DNA of 35,780 nt from Acidimicrobiia bacterium UBA4744 (GTDB taxonomy: Bacteria > Actinomycetota > Acidimicrobiia > Spongiisociales > UBA4744): NCBI GenBank assembly GCA_002403855.1, contig DHIO01000026.1, forward strand, positions 122,606 to 158,385. Direction: 5' to 3'. This document shows, one piece after another, positions 16,901-23,511 of this stretch; the stretch's first letter is position 1, and each line of letters starts with the position of its first letter. The translations under genes and the position numbers were made by a program. A model generated the notes under the pieces. It worked only from the letters and a program-made list of their open reading frames with translations, had not been told where the DNA came from and did not search any database.

Positions 16901-17428
16901 CCGTTCCTTCCGCAGCCGATGCTTGAGGATCCCGGCGGCCTCTTCGATGACCGCTCGGTGATCCTCGGGCTTGGCGTTCAATATCGAGTCGAGCTGTCCC
17001 TGGCCGACGATGACGTGTTGGTGACGCCCAACACCGCTTTCGGACAACAGTTCCTGCACATCCAGCAGCCGGCAGTCGACCCCGTTGATCTGATAGTCGC
17101 TGCTGCCATCACGGTAGAGCCGCCGTGTGACACTGACCTCGTCGAGGTCGAGGGGTAGAGCGCGGGACTCATTGTCGAACACGAGGGTGACCTCGGCGCG
17201 GCCCAGGGCGGGACGGGTGGCCGTACCGGCGAAGATCACGTCCTCCATCTTCTGGGTCCGCAGCGTTCTCGGTGACTGGGTGCCCATCACCCAGGCGAGG
17301 GCATCAACCAGATTCGATTTGCCCGAGCCATTGGGTCCGACCACTACCGTGACACCCGGCTCGAACTCGAGCCTGGTTCGATCGGCGAATGACTTGAACC
17401 CGACCACCTTCAAGGATCTGAGGAACAC
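13979..17428 (-). CDS. smc: Chromosome segregation protein SMC
   Basis: SMC forms the DNA-loop-extruding ATPase of bacterial condensin. The 1149 residues comprise an N-terminal ATPase half with Walker A GPNGSGKSN (31-39), a long coiled coil, a hinge at about 490-650 (GVLGTLAAMLDIPERLAAAV and EGDVIGSFGVRV), a returning coiled coil and a C-terminal ATPase half with signature LSGGEKS (1053-1059) and Walker B FYILDEVEAALDD (1077-1089). Length is normal for the family. The start is GTG at 17428, giving the canonical FLRSLKVVGFKSFADRT; an AAGG lies upstream. The kleisin partners scpA and scpB are not in the window. A consensus DnaA box sits 70 bp upstream. Confidence 0.97.
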   Translation of the reverse strand: MFLRSLKVVGFKSFADRTRLEFEPGVTVVVGPNGSGKSNLVDALAWVMGTQSPRTLRTQKMEDVIFAGTATRPALGRAEVTLVFDNESRALPLDLDEVSVTRRLYRDGSSDYQINGVDCRLLDVQELLSESGVGRHQHVIVGQGQLDSILNAKPEDHRAVIEEAAGILKHRLRKERAVRRLERTDADVLRLRDILQELKRQMRPLRRQARAAERYDSVRSDLRSLHLHLGGEELRQIRGRSELVASEENTLRAELAEAERERRELEARLDPLAAAAGEAGRALDRDTAAAAHLETTAERLRRIGQVAHERRRAAEARMQGAGERRRDLEDEALQLEVELGRSADQERRASQEAERAERVVQALDDEERSLAEQEGLSMEGAAAVVRGNLSALEGVAVRDGREERDIGRRLEVLHAHLETEADETEELRREIRSLDTETETVQRRYETAAQVRAAEQEGWQEAEENVSEARLAVAAARARAEAMEGSAAGPADPRARARAAGRAGVLGTLAAMLDIPERLAAAVDAALGPWSDALAVESAGRMVEAVSDLKAQGLGGIPLVTGRPGRRDVPARSVAAEGGVDALADVLGPNSDPDLAALLVGDVIVADGWSAAWKLVELHPEIRAVTPEGDVIGSFGVRVAQPDGASPAMVEAALADLEEAERNLARGESILTARTRSFEESRREERSALEALESIEALISGATEALDRLERGRSATEAEIVRLEDRRTTLLDSEAERETHIEELRGRLTALEGEEAERQQAWDELAARRRVVGGAKAEAGRNRQEAATAYGAIVERRRLLERRLREVRGELQEQSARPVDPGRVGRLADVEEAARRALEAVRCHIETLRDRQRDLRREAGEAGAELSEARTRFEELRSSIDRRKDRLSSLALEETELRMRREAVAEGLRRDADATEAEALAAVAPEIEGNMEPVELLETLQAELRRMGPINPLAADEYRELAERHDFLASQLEDLEQSRAELRKVVVALDERIVQTFLTAFEEVSGHFADQFTILFPGGKGRLRLTDPDQPLTSGVDLEAQPLGKRVNRLSLLSGGEKSLAALAFLFAVFKAHPSPFYILDEVEAALDDANLRRFLRLVDQFRGSAQLAIVTHQQKTMEAADVLYGVTMEPGGSSQVVAKRMADVPAAV

Positions 17429-17497
17429 GAATCACAACCTTGTTATTTCGGCGGTCAGGAGGCTATCACAGCCTCGCGCGGGCGCCTAGAACCGAAC

Positions 17498-17506
17498 TGT
17501 GGATAA
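17498..17506 (-). promoter_or_regulatory. DnaA-box consensus (TTATCCACA) upstream of smc
   Basis: On the minus strand the 87-bp gap between acyP and smc contains TTATCCACA, an exact match to the bacterial DnaA-box consensus TTATNCACA. It is isolated, with no cluster, so it is not evidence for an origin. A regulatory role at smc is possible, and chance occurrence is also possible. Confidence 0.35.
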
Positions 17507-17515
17507 CTACCGTTC

Positions 17516-17788
17516 TCAGAACCGCACGGAGAAGCCCGCCAGATCCGTTTCGGGTTCAACGGATACGACCTCGACGTTGACCACGGATGCCAAGCGGGGA
17601 CCATCCGTCAACCAGGCCACAAGACTGTCGACAACCGGTACCGATCCCTGCGCCATTACCTCAACCCGTCCGTCCGCCAGATTGCGAACCCATCCTGCCA
17701 AGCCTCGCCGCCGGGCCTCCTCGGCCGTGGCGTACCGAAAACCGACCCCCTGTACGCGTCCGGTGACGGTTGCCCGAACGGCCTTCAT
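17516..17788 (-). CDS. acyP: Acylphosphatase
   Basis: A 90-residue acylphosphatase that hydrolyses acyl phosphates such as acetyl phosphate and carbamoyl phosphate. The phosphate-binding loop and catalytic Arg are in GRVQGVGFRYAT (Arg18), and the catalytic Asn is in GWVRNLADGRVE (Asn36). The start is set at the ATG at 17788, because it overlaps the mutM stop by 4 bp (ATGA) and gives the usual N-terminus. The next start upstream, at 17806, lies inside mutM. The order mutM-acyP-smc-ftsY is conserved in actinobacteria. The physiological substrate is unknown across the family. Confidence 0.94.
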   Translation of the reverse strand: MKAVRATVTGRVQGVGFRYATAEEARRRGLAGWVRNLADGRVEVMAQGSVPVVDSLVAWLTDGPRLASVVNVEVVSVEPETDLAGFSVRF

Positions 17789-18615
17789 TTCTGGCACGCG
17801 GGACACCAGAAGGAGCTCCTTCCCCCGATAACAGTCCGCTCAATGGCCGTCCCGTCTCGCCGACAGGGCAGTCCCCGCCTACCGTAGACACGCAGCCGGT
17901 CGAGGTACCGTCCCGCCCGACCATCGGGAAGCAGGTAGGCCAGGTCGTCCAGGCTGGTTCCACCCCATCGGAGGCCGGCTTGGAGGATCGGATGCACCGA
18001 TGCCCGCAGCCGCTTGATTTCGTCGTTGTTCAGCGACCCGACGGGGCGATCGGGACGAATGCCGGCCCGATGTAGCACTTCGTCGGCGTAGATGTTGCCC
18101 AGCCCCGCCACGAACGTCTGATCCAGCAGCAGAACCTTCACGGCCACCCTTCTGCCGGCCATGCGCCGGACCCAGACCGGGGAGCGCGGGAGATCGTTGA
18201 GAGCATCGCGGCCGAGGTCGGCAATCGTCGATGCATTGAACTCCTCAGGCGTGTAGACCGCGACAAAACCGAACGTGCGGGGATCTACCATCCGCATCTC
18301 TCGCCCCCTGTCGGTCCCTACAACCACGTGGGTATGGGGTTGCATCACCCGGCCGGGATCGGTCAGCTCGATCCGTCCCGACATCCCCAGATGAGTAACC
18401 CAGGTCAGATTCCCCTCGACATCGGCGAGCAGGTATTTGCCGGTTCGACCAACCCGGCGAATGATGCGTCCCCGCAAGCGGTCGGCGATATCGGCGGGTC
18501 GTTCGTTGTGACGAGCCAGTCGAGGATGGTGGACCTCGACAGACACCACGCGCGCCCCCTCCAGGGCCGGAGCCAGAGAACGGCGAACGGTCTCGACCTC
18601 GGGCAACTCGGGCAT
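17785..18615 (-). CDS. mutM: Formamidopyrimidine-DNA glycosylase (Fpg/MutM)
   Basis: MutM removes 8-oxoguanine and formamidopyrimidines and nicks the abasic site. The 276-residue product begins MPELPEVETVRRSL, with Pro2 as nucleophile and Glu3 as acid. The lysine is in GRTGKYLL (Lys60), and the H2TH region includes QTFVAGLGNIYADEVLHRAGI with the key Asn. The C-terminal zinc finger is altered: the usual CxxCG...CxxC reads CRRDG...CPAC, so the second Cys is Asp. The reading frame is clean here (TGT CGG CGA GAC). Asp could still coordinate zinc, or the finger may be weakened. The 3' end overlaps acyP by 4 bp. MutM is favoured over Nei because of the Fpg-type N-terminus. Confidence 0.93.
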   Translation of the reverse strand: MPELPEVETVRRSLAPALEGARVVSVEVHHPRLARHNERPADIADRLRGRIIRRVGRTGKYLLADVEGNLTWVTHLGMSGRIELTDPGRVMQPHTHVVVGTDRGREMRMVDPRTFGFVAVYTPEEFNASTIADLGRDALNDLPRSPVWVRRMAGRRVAVKVLLLDQTFVAGLGNIYADEVLHRAGIRPDRPVGSLNNDEIKRLRASVHPILQAGLRWGGTSLDDLAYLLPDGRAGRYLDRLRVYGRRGLPCRRDGTAIERTVIGGRSSFWCPACQK

Positions 18616-18641
18616 CCATCGGAGGGTAGTTCAAATGAGGC

Positions 18642-18815
18642 TCAGAACGGCACGATCTTGGACGGCGTTGTGCGCAGCACCCTCAGCGTGAGCTGCCGCC
18701 GGAAGTGCCGATACGTCCGATTCGGCTTGTCCGGCAGCTTCGCCGGCAAGGGTTCTCTGCGGACCAAGCCAGCCTGTCGCGCCTCTGGGTTCTGGTCGGC
18801 GTCGACCGAGAACAA
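18642..18815 (-). CDS. Possible small unknown gene or gene remnant between the deaminase and mutM
   Basis: The 279-bp gap between the deaminase stop and the mutM start contains a minus-strand open frame with codon use like its neighbours (third positions almost all G or C over about 60 codons). It ends 26 bp before mutM. The coding-like part begins around VFDSGLFSVDADQNPEA and ends LRVLRTTPSKIVPF, with a basic middle (PNRTYRHFRRQ). No ATG or GTG suits it. TTG at 18815 would give 57 residues and CTG at 18833 a few more, with GGAGGGG about 14 nt before the latter. An ATG at 18947 is also in frame but lies within the deaminase gene and adds noise-like sequence. It may be a real small protein or the remnant of a decayed gene. 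I recognise no family. Confidence 0.3.
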   Translation of the reverse strand: MFSVDADQNPEARQAGLVRREPLPAKLPDKPNRTYRHFRRQLTLRVLRTTPSKIVPF

Positions 18816-18894
18816 CCCCGAGTCGAAGACCAGCCGGTGACCCGGACCCCTCCTCTCCCCGCACCTCGACGAGCCCCACCGTTCGGAGTCACAG

Positions 18895-19533
18895 TCAATC
18901 CCCTGCCCGGAGCAGGTCCTCCCACAATCGCTCCAGAACAGTCTCAACCGCCTCTCCGCCGAGAACGTCGAGGGTGTTGCCGCCTGCCAGACTTCGGGCG
19001 AGGGCTACCAGGTCCGGGTGGTCGGCTTCGTAGGCCCGAGTTGCCGATCCCCCGCCCTGCCGACGGAAGAACCACACCATGGGAAGCAGGGCACTGAAGG
19101 TGGCCGGCGGACCGGTCAGCGGACCGATACGTTTGGGCCAGCGTTTGCCGGCCTGGATGTTGATCTCCTGCAGCTGTTCGAGTCCGAGCCACAAAGGATC
19201 CGGGGCTGCGAATCGAACGATCCCAATGTGGCTGGTGACGGCTCCTGAAATGCACAGCAGGCAGGGTTCCAGCGTCGTCCAAATAGTGTGATGCTCGTAG
19301 TCTCCGACCGGTAGTTGGGCCAGTACATCCAGTTCGGCATGGGCCAGGCTGTTTCCGTGGAGGCGTCCCGGAGGAGCCGTCGTGTCACACACCCGATTGC
19401 GCCCTTCGGCGATGATGGTGCCACTTCGATCCGTCAGGACTGCTCCCACGCCGATGTTTCCCAGCACATGGGCCCGCCATGCCTGCGCCAGGGCGCGTTG
19501 CCAGGCGGCGTCCAGGTCGTCGAAACCTTCCAC
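18895..19533 (-). CDS. CMP/dCMP-type (nucleoside) deaminase with C-terminal extension
   Basis: A zinc-dependent deaminase of the cytidine/deoxycytidylate deaminase superfamily, 212 residues long. His65-Ala-Glu67 (LAHAELDVL) supplies one zinc ligand and the proton shuttle. Cys91 and Cys94 (TLEPCLLCISGA) complete the site. The core resembles guanine deaminase/TadA-like nucleoside deaminases, but the usual TadA C-terminus is missing. Instead residues about 120-212 form an extension of unclear fold (ATFSALLPMVWFF, ending ETVLERLWEDLLRAGD). The substrate cannot be told from sequence. The start is GTG at 19533, with TACGAT 7 nt upstream and no SD. It lies between rnc and mutM, which are usually adjacent or nearly so in actinobacteria. 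Confidence 0.82.
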   Translation of the reverse strand: MEGFDDLDAAWQRALAQAWRAHVLGNIGVGAVLTDRSGTIIAEGRNRVCDTTAPPGRLHGNSLAHAELDVLAQLPVGDYEHHTIWTTLEPCLLCISGAVTSHIGIVRFAAPDPLWLGLEQLQEINIQAGKRWPKRIGPLTGPPATFSALLPMVWFFRRQGGGSATRAYEADHPDLVALARSLAGGNTLDVLGGEAVETVLERLWEDLLRAGD

Positions 19534-19540
19534 ACCGGGA

Positions 19541-19546
19541 ATCGTA
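19541..19546 (-). promoter_or_regulatory. Candidate -10 element (TACGAT) for a leaderless deaminase mRNA
   Basis: TACGAT ends 7 nt before the GTG start at 19533, in the 21-bp gap after the rnc stop codon. There is no SD. The deaminase may therefore have its own start of transcription within the rnc-mutM run. Confidence 0.4.
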
Positions 19547-19554
19547 GAACAGAC

Positions 19555-20232
19555 TCAAGTGGCCATTCGGTCGAGAGCGCTGGCTGCGGCATTCTGTTCC
19601 GCTTCCTTTTTGGAACGACCCGTCCCCTGGCCCGCCACCTCACCCTCGACCTCAACGGTGGCGGTGAACACCTTGTTGTGGTCCGGCCCTTCATCGGTGA
19701 CGCGGTACCGGGGCCGTTTGCCGTCCCGAGCCAGCTCCTCCTGGAGTCGTGTCTTGTAGTCTCGCTTGCCGGGGGCCGCGATCCGAGCCTCGATGCGTTG
19801 CGCCCATCGATCCAAGATGAACCGGCCGGCAGCCTCCATACCCTTATCCAGGTATATCGCGGCAATCACCGCTTCCATGGCATCCGCCAGTATCGACTCT
19901 TTGTCACGCCCGCCTGAAGCCTCTTCCCCGCGCCCCAGCACCAGATGACTGCCGATCTCCACTTCCCGGGCCACCTCAGCCAGTTCGAGACCGTTGACCA
20001 ACCCGGCCCGCACCTTGGCCATCTCCCCTTCAGAGAGCTCCGGGTGGTTTTCGTAAAGGTACAACGTGATGACGAGTTGGAGGACCGCGTCGCCGAGGAA
20101 CTCCATCCTCTCGTTGTGAGTGGCCTCGGAGTGTTCGGCAACATAGGAGCGATGGACAAGGGCGGCCCGCAGAAGATCCAGGTCACCAAAGGTGAGGTTG
20201 AGGTTTCCGGCGAGATCGGCAAGTTCTGCCAT
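19555..20232 (-). CDS. rnc: Ribonuclease III
   Basis: RNase III cuts double-stranded RNA, including the 30S rRNA precursor. The 225-residue product has the signature HNERMEFLGDAVL (39-51) with the acidic catalytic residues, and the second acidic cluster in DKESILADAMEAVIAAIYLD. A double-stranded-RNA-binding domain follows from about 155 (YKTRLQEELARDGKRPRY, and SKKEAEQNAAASALDRM). The ATG at 20232 shares one base with the plsX stop (TGATG), pointing to coupled translation; a GTG one codon earlier is an alternative. An acpP gene, often found between plsX and rnc, is absent. Confidence 0.96.
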   Translation of the reverse strand: MAELADLAGNLNLTFGDLDLLRAALVHRSYVAEHSEATHNERMEFLGDAVLQLVITLYLYENHPELSEGEMAKVRAGLVNGLELAEVAREVEIGSHLVLGRGEEASGGRDKESILADAMEAVIAAIYLDKGMEAAGRFILDRWAQRIEARIAAPGKRDYKTRLQEELARDGKRPRYRVTDEGPDHNKVFTATVEVEGEVAGQGTGRSKKEAEQNAAASALDRMAT

Positions 20233-21200
20233 CACGCCACCCGGGCCGCCAGCCTACCGACCAGATCCCGGTCGGCTCCGTCGGCTGCCAGGGCAATAGC
20301 ATTGGCAATGGCCACCGACGACGAAGCCCCATGGGCGATGACGACCACCCCCTTCGAACCGACGAGGTGGGCTCCGCCGAACGTCTCGTAATCCAGCCTC
20401 GCTCGCAGTCCGCTCAGCACCGGCAGCACCCGCTTCTGATCCTCGAGCGACATGGTGGCCATAGCGTCCAACGCCATCTGGGCAACAAACTGGGCGGTGC
20501 CCTCCGTGGTCTTGAGCACCACGTTGCCGGTGAATCCATCAGTGACCAGTACATCAACCGCACCGGTGGAAAGGTCTCGACCCTCCACGTTGCCGACGAA
20601 ATTCACCGGTGCCGCTTCGAGCAACCCATACGTGATCTTCTCGAGTTCGCGGCCCTTGCCTTTCTCCTCCCCGATGTTGAGCAGCCCTACTCGCGGTTGC
20701 TCCAAACCGAAATGCACCTCCGCGACCACAGCGCCCATCAGCGCGAATTGAGGAAAGTACTCGGGTCGGCAATCCAGATTGGCGCCGCTATCGACGAGTA
20801 CGGTTGGACTGCCGGGTGTGGGCAGCATCGTCGCTACCGCCGGGCGGTCGACACCCTCGAGGCGACCGATCGTGATCGCCGCCGTGGCGAGAGCAGCCCC
20901 GGTCGAGCCCGCAGAGACGAACGCGGACACGGTCCCCTCTTTGACCAACCGGGCTGCCACTGAGACTGACGCATTGGGCTTCTCCCTGATCGCCCGCATG
21001 GGGTCCTCGTGCATACCGATTATTTGCGAGGCATGCACAATCGGTAAATAGGATTCGTGATCGACCACCATCGGGGCAAGAACAGAGCGATCGCCCACCA
21101 GGATCACATCGTGACCGCGCTCGGCCGCTGCAGTCGCACCTAGCACCGTCTCCAGTGGAGCGCGGTCGCCCCCCATTGCATCCAGGGCTACCCGCGCCAT
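20232..21200 (-). CDS. plsX: Phosphate acyltransferase PlsX
   Basis: PlsX converts acyl-ACP and phosphate to acyl phosphate, the donor used by PlsY to start phospholipid synthesis. The 322 residues match the family: N-terminal VALDAMGGDRAP, then SVSVAARLVKEG, AFVSAGSTGA, NIGEEKGKG, NFVGNVEGRDL, VTDGFTGNVVLK and the C-terminal YETFGGAHLVGSKGVVVIAHGASS. It follows rpmF after 7 bp, as in many bacteria (rpmF-plsX). The next gene, rnc, is coupled through TGATG. It is a peripheral membrane enzyme. Confidence 0.96.
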   Translation of the reverse strand: MARVALDAMGGDRAPLETVLGATAAAERGHDVILVGDRSVLAPMVVDHESYLPIVHASQIIGMHEDPMRAIREKPNASVSVAARLVKEGTVSAFVSAGSTGAALATAAITIGRLEGVDRPAVATMLPTPGSPTVLVDSGANLDCRPEYFPQFALMGAVVAEVHFGLEQPRVGLLNIGEEKGKGRELEKITYGLLEAAPVNFVGNVEGRDLSTGAVDVLVTDGFTGNVVLKTTEGTAQFVAQMALDAMATMSLEDQKRVLPVLSGLRARLDYETFGGAHLVGSKGVVVIAHGASSSVAIANAIALAADGADRDLVGRLAARVA

Positions 21201-21207
21201 CGGCGAC

Positions 21208-21387
21208 CTACTCTTCGACGACTACGACTTCGCGGCCCCGATACGTCCCGCAGTTGGGGCACGCCCGGTGAGAGATCTTGGGGCTATGACACTGGGGACA
21301 AGTGGACGTGTGGGGACGGTTCAGCTTCCATTGCGCCTTCCGTCTCCGCGTCCGCGATCGCGACATCTTCTTCTTCGGCACCGCCAT
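21208..21387 (-). CDS. rpmF: 50S ribosomal protein bL32
   Basis: A 59-residue ribosomal protein. It starts MAVPKKKMSRSRTRRRKAQW, the standard bL32 opening. The zinc-ribbon pairs CPQC and CPNC are both present (Cys30, Cys33, Cys43, Cys46), so this is the zinc-binding form, and the tail is GREVVVVEE. It lies 12 bp after yceD and 7 bp before plsX, the usual yceD-rpmF-plsX order. Because yceD and rpmF are commonly co-transcribed, ribosome supply and membrane-lipid synthesis may be linked here. Confidence 0.96.
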   Translation of the reverse strand: MAVPKKKMSRSRTRRRKAQWKLNRPHTSTCPQCHSPKISHRACPNCGTYRGREVVVVEE

Positions 21388-21399
21388 GGTGCCCTCCTC

Positions 21400-21897
21400 T
21401 CAAGGTTCCAACAGCTGTCGTAACGCGCCGAACGGAGAGTCACTCTCGTCTGCGTGTCCGGAACAGGGAGCCGTATTCAAGTCGGTTCCGCACGTTGGAC
21501 AAAGTCCTAGACAGTCTTTCCTGCAGAGCGGTACCAACGGCAGCGCGAGGCTGACCTCGTCCCGGATGGTTGGTTCGAGGTCGATGTGGCCGTCGCGGCT
21601 GATGAGTTGGGTATTCTCGTCGGCCTCTCTGCCGAACAACTGTGTGAACGCGGCTTCGCCGCTCTCGACCCACCTCGTGAGACAGCGGTTGCATTGCAGG
21701 TCGGCCGAGTAGGCAACGGTCCCGCGGGCCAGTACCTCATCGGCCAGCGCTTCGAGTCGTACCCGGGCGGTGACCGGATGATCCACGCTTCCGAGATCCA
21801 TCCGGATCTCAATCGGGCCGACGAGCGTTTCGTCCCGATGGGCACCGGGGCGGCCGACCAGATCGGTGACGAGCAGCAGGAAAGGGCCGTTGTTCAT
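21400..21897 (-). CDS. yceD: YceD/DUF177 family protein
   Basis: A 165-residue member of DUF177, implicated in 23S rRNA accumulation and nearly always found before rpmF. The family hallmarks are visible: the first cysteine pair LQCNRCLTRW, and the C-terminal LCRKDCLGLCPTCGTDLN with four closely spaced cysteines, likely a metal site, followed by DSPFGALRQLL. The ATG is at 21897. TACAAT lies 10 nt upstream with no obvious SD, so a promoter may lie in the 39-bp gap after the SepIVA-like gene. The order matches Rv2926c next to Rv2927c in Mycobacterium. Confidence 0.93.
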   Translation of the reverse strand: MNNGPFLLLVTDLVGRPGAHRDETLVGPIEIRMDLGSVDHPVTARVRLEALADEVLARGTVAYSADLQCNRCLTRWVESGEAAFTQLFGREADENTQLISRDGHIDLEPTIRDEVSLALPLVPLCRKDCLGLCPTCGTDLNTAPCSGHADESDSPFGALRQLLEP

Positions 21898-21907
21898 GCT
21901 TCGGCCG

Positions 21908-21913
21908 ATTGTA
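21908..21913 (-). promoter_or_regulatory. Candidate -10 element (TACAAT) for yceD-rpmF-plsX-rnc
   Basis: TACAAT lies 10 nt before the yceD ATG on the minus strand, in the short gap after the upstream gene. It is close to the -10 consensus. No SD is seen, so the leader would be only a few bases. Confidence 0.4.
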
Positions 21914-21938
21914 GATGGGCAGAACGCAGAGGGTTCTT

Positions 21939-22499
21939 CTACTGAGGTACGGGCGGTGGTGCGGGCCGAGCCTGATGGAATTCGTGTCGAGCTTCACGTA
22001 CCTGCTTGAGCAGGTTGGTGAACAGGACTTCTAGTTGCTCGAGGCGATCCTCCGCCAGGTCTTCGGCTTCGAGCCGGATCCGCCTCGCCTCCCCTTCGGC
22101 ACGGCGGGTCAGCACGTTGGCCTCTTCGACCGCTTCGGCAATGATGCGCGATTCGCTCACCATTTCCTTCGCCCGGGCATTGGTGCGATCCATGATGACT
22201 CTCGCCTTCTCATTCGTTCGGGAAATGAATGCCTCGCGTTCGCGTACCATCCAGCGAGCTGCCCGCAACTCCTCGGGCAGAACGGCTTTGAGCTGCTCCA
22301 ACATGGCGAGAAACTCTTCTCGCTCGATCCGCACCGCCCCGGAGAGCGGCAGAGCCTTGGCCTCCTGTACCGCCACCATCATCTCGTCGATGATGTTGTA
22401 GATCTCCCCGACCTGAACCGGCGTTTCGGAGGCTTCTTCCTGCTCGCCGACATGCGCGGGCTCATCTGCTTCATGGGGGAAATCCGTGAGATCAGTCAT
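21939..22499 (-). CDS. Coiled-coil DivIVA-like protein (SepIVA positional homologue)
   Basis: A 186-residue protein with an acidic N-terminal tail (1-30), a short conserved-looking segment (VQVGEIYNIIDEMMVAVQEA) and a long charged coiled coil from about 60 to 175 rich in Ala, Glu and Arg (EEANVLTRRAEGEARRIRLE). It ends in a Pro-rich tail (ARPAPPPVPQ). It has no membrane segment or enzyme motif. The position directly before yceD matches mycobacterial SepIVA (Rv2927c), a DivIVA-like septation factor, so a role in division or envelope growth is likely but inferred. The ATG overlaps the coaD stop by 4 bp. Confidence 0.75.
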   Translation of the reverse strand: MTDLTDFPHEADEPAHVGEQEEASETPVQVGEIYNIIDEMMVAVQEAKALPLSGAVRIEREEFLAMLEQLKAVLPEELRAARWMVREREAFISRTNEKARVIMDRTNARAKEMVSESRIIAEAVEEANVLTRRAEGEARRIRLEAEDLAEDRLEQLEVLFTNLLKQVREARHEFHQARPAPPPVPQ

Positions 22500-22972
22500 G
22501 CGTACCGTTCCTTCAGTGCGGTGACTACGAGCGGCGGAACCATGGTGTCGGCCGAACCACCCAGACGAACCACCTCCTTGACCAGCGACGACGAGAGATA
22601 ACCGTATTCAGGGTTGGTGGGCAGGAAGAGCGTGTTGATCCCGGAGAGGCTCTCGTTCATCTGGGCCATCTGTAGCTCGTATTCGAAGTCCGAGACCGCC
22701 CGTAGGCCTTTGACGATGACGTCCACCCTTCGATCTCGAGCGAAATCAACCAGCAATCCCGAGAAGGCCTTGATCTCGATCCGATCCGCCTCGTCTTTGA
22801 ATAGCTCCTCGAGCATCGCCGTACGCTCATTCGAATCGAAGAGGGCCTGCTTGGAGGGATTCGCCACAACGGCCAAGACCACATGGTTGAAGATCGACAA
22901 ACAACGCCTGATGACGTCGACGTGGCCGTTGGTCGGCGGATCGAAGCTCCCGGGGCACAAGGCCGTCGTCAC
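22496..22972 (-). CDS. coaD: Phosphopantetheine adenylyltransferase
   Basis: CoaD adenylates 4'-phosphopantetheine to dephospho-CoA, the penultimate step of CoA synthesis. The 158-residue product has the nucleotidyltransferase motif GSFDPPTNGHVDV (TNGH at 14-17), KGLRAVSDFEYELQMAQMN for pantetheine binding and the second nucleotide motif LSSSLVKEV. Length is typical. It is joined by 4-bp overlaps to rsmD upstream and to the SepIVA-like gene downstream. The rsmD-coaD pairing is widespread in bacteria. Confidence 0.97.
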   Translation of the reverse strand: MTTALCPGSFDPPTNGHVDVIRRCLSIFNHVVLAVVANPSKQALFDSNERTAMLEELFKDEADRIEIKAFSGLLVDFARDRRVDVIVKGLRAVSDFEYELQMAQMNESLSGINTLFLPTNPEYGYLSSSLVKEVVRLGGSADTMVPPLVVTALKERYA

Positions 22973-23511
22973 GTCTCCTCCTTTCGGTACGTCCAGAGCC
23001 TGCTGTCACCGTGGGTCCTCGCTCCCACCAGGGTGAGGGTATCCGGAACCGCCGGCATGTCCTCGCCGACACGACGATGGACGACCACTGTGGCGTCTGC
23101 GTCGAGCAGCGGCTCGAGTTTGCTCAGTACCTCTTGCACAGACGCTAGCGAGAGCGCGTAGGGAGGGTCAACGAACGCCAAGTTGAAGGTCGAACCACAA
23201 CGGTCCAGATAGCGGTCGACCCCGGTGCCGATCACGTTGCCTCCCAGATCGATCGTTGCCACATTGCGGCGGAGCGTACCTAGGGCACGGCGGTCCTTTT
23301 CCACGAACACGACCGAAAGGGCACCGCGGCTGAGCGCCTCGAGACCGAGCGAGCCCGAACCCGCGTAGAGATCCAGCACCCGGGCGTCTTCCACGCGGTA
23401 CCCCAACGACGAAAAAAGGGCCTCACGGGCACGGTCGGTCATCGGCCGGGTTCCGGTTCCTCTTGGTCCGGCGATGCGTCGTCCCCTTGCCAACCCGGCG
23501 ATGATCCTCAT
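22969..23511 (-). CDS. rsmD: 16S rRNA (guanine(966)-N2)-methyltransferase RsmD
   Basis: RsmD methylates G966 of 16S rRNA. The 180-residue product begins MRIIAGLARGRRIAGP and TRPMTDRAREALFSSL, both typical. The SAM-binding loop is DLYAGSGSLGLEALSRGA (47-64) and the catalytic motif is DPPY (115-118). The start is taken at the ATG at 23511, which overlaps the recG stop by 4 bp; an in-frame start 15 bp earlier lies inside recG. The stop overlaps the coaD start. The C-terminus (about 150-180) is less conserved. Confidence 0.95.
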   Translation of the reverse strand: MRIIAGLARGRRIAGPRGTGTRPMTDRAREALFSSLGYRVEDARVLDLYAGSGSLGLEALSRGALSVVFVEKDRRALGTLRRNVATIDLGGNVIGTGVDRYLDRCGSTFNLAFVDPPYALSLASVQEVLSKLEPLLDADATVVVHRRVGEDMPAVPDTLTLVGARTHGDSRLWTYRKEET

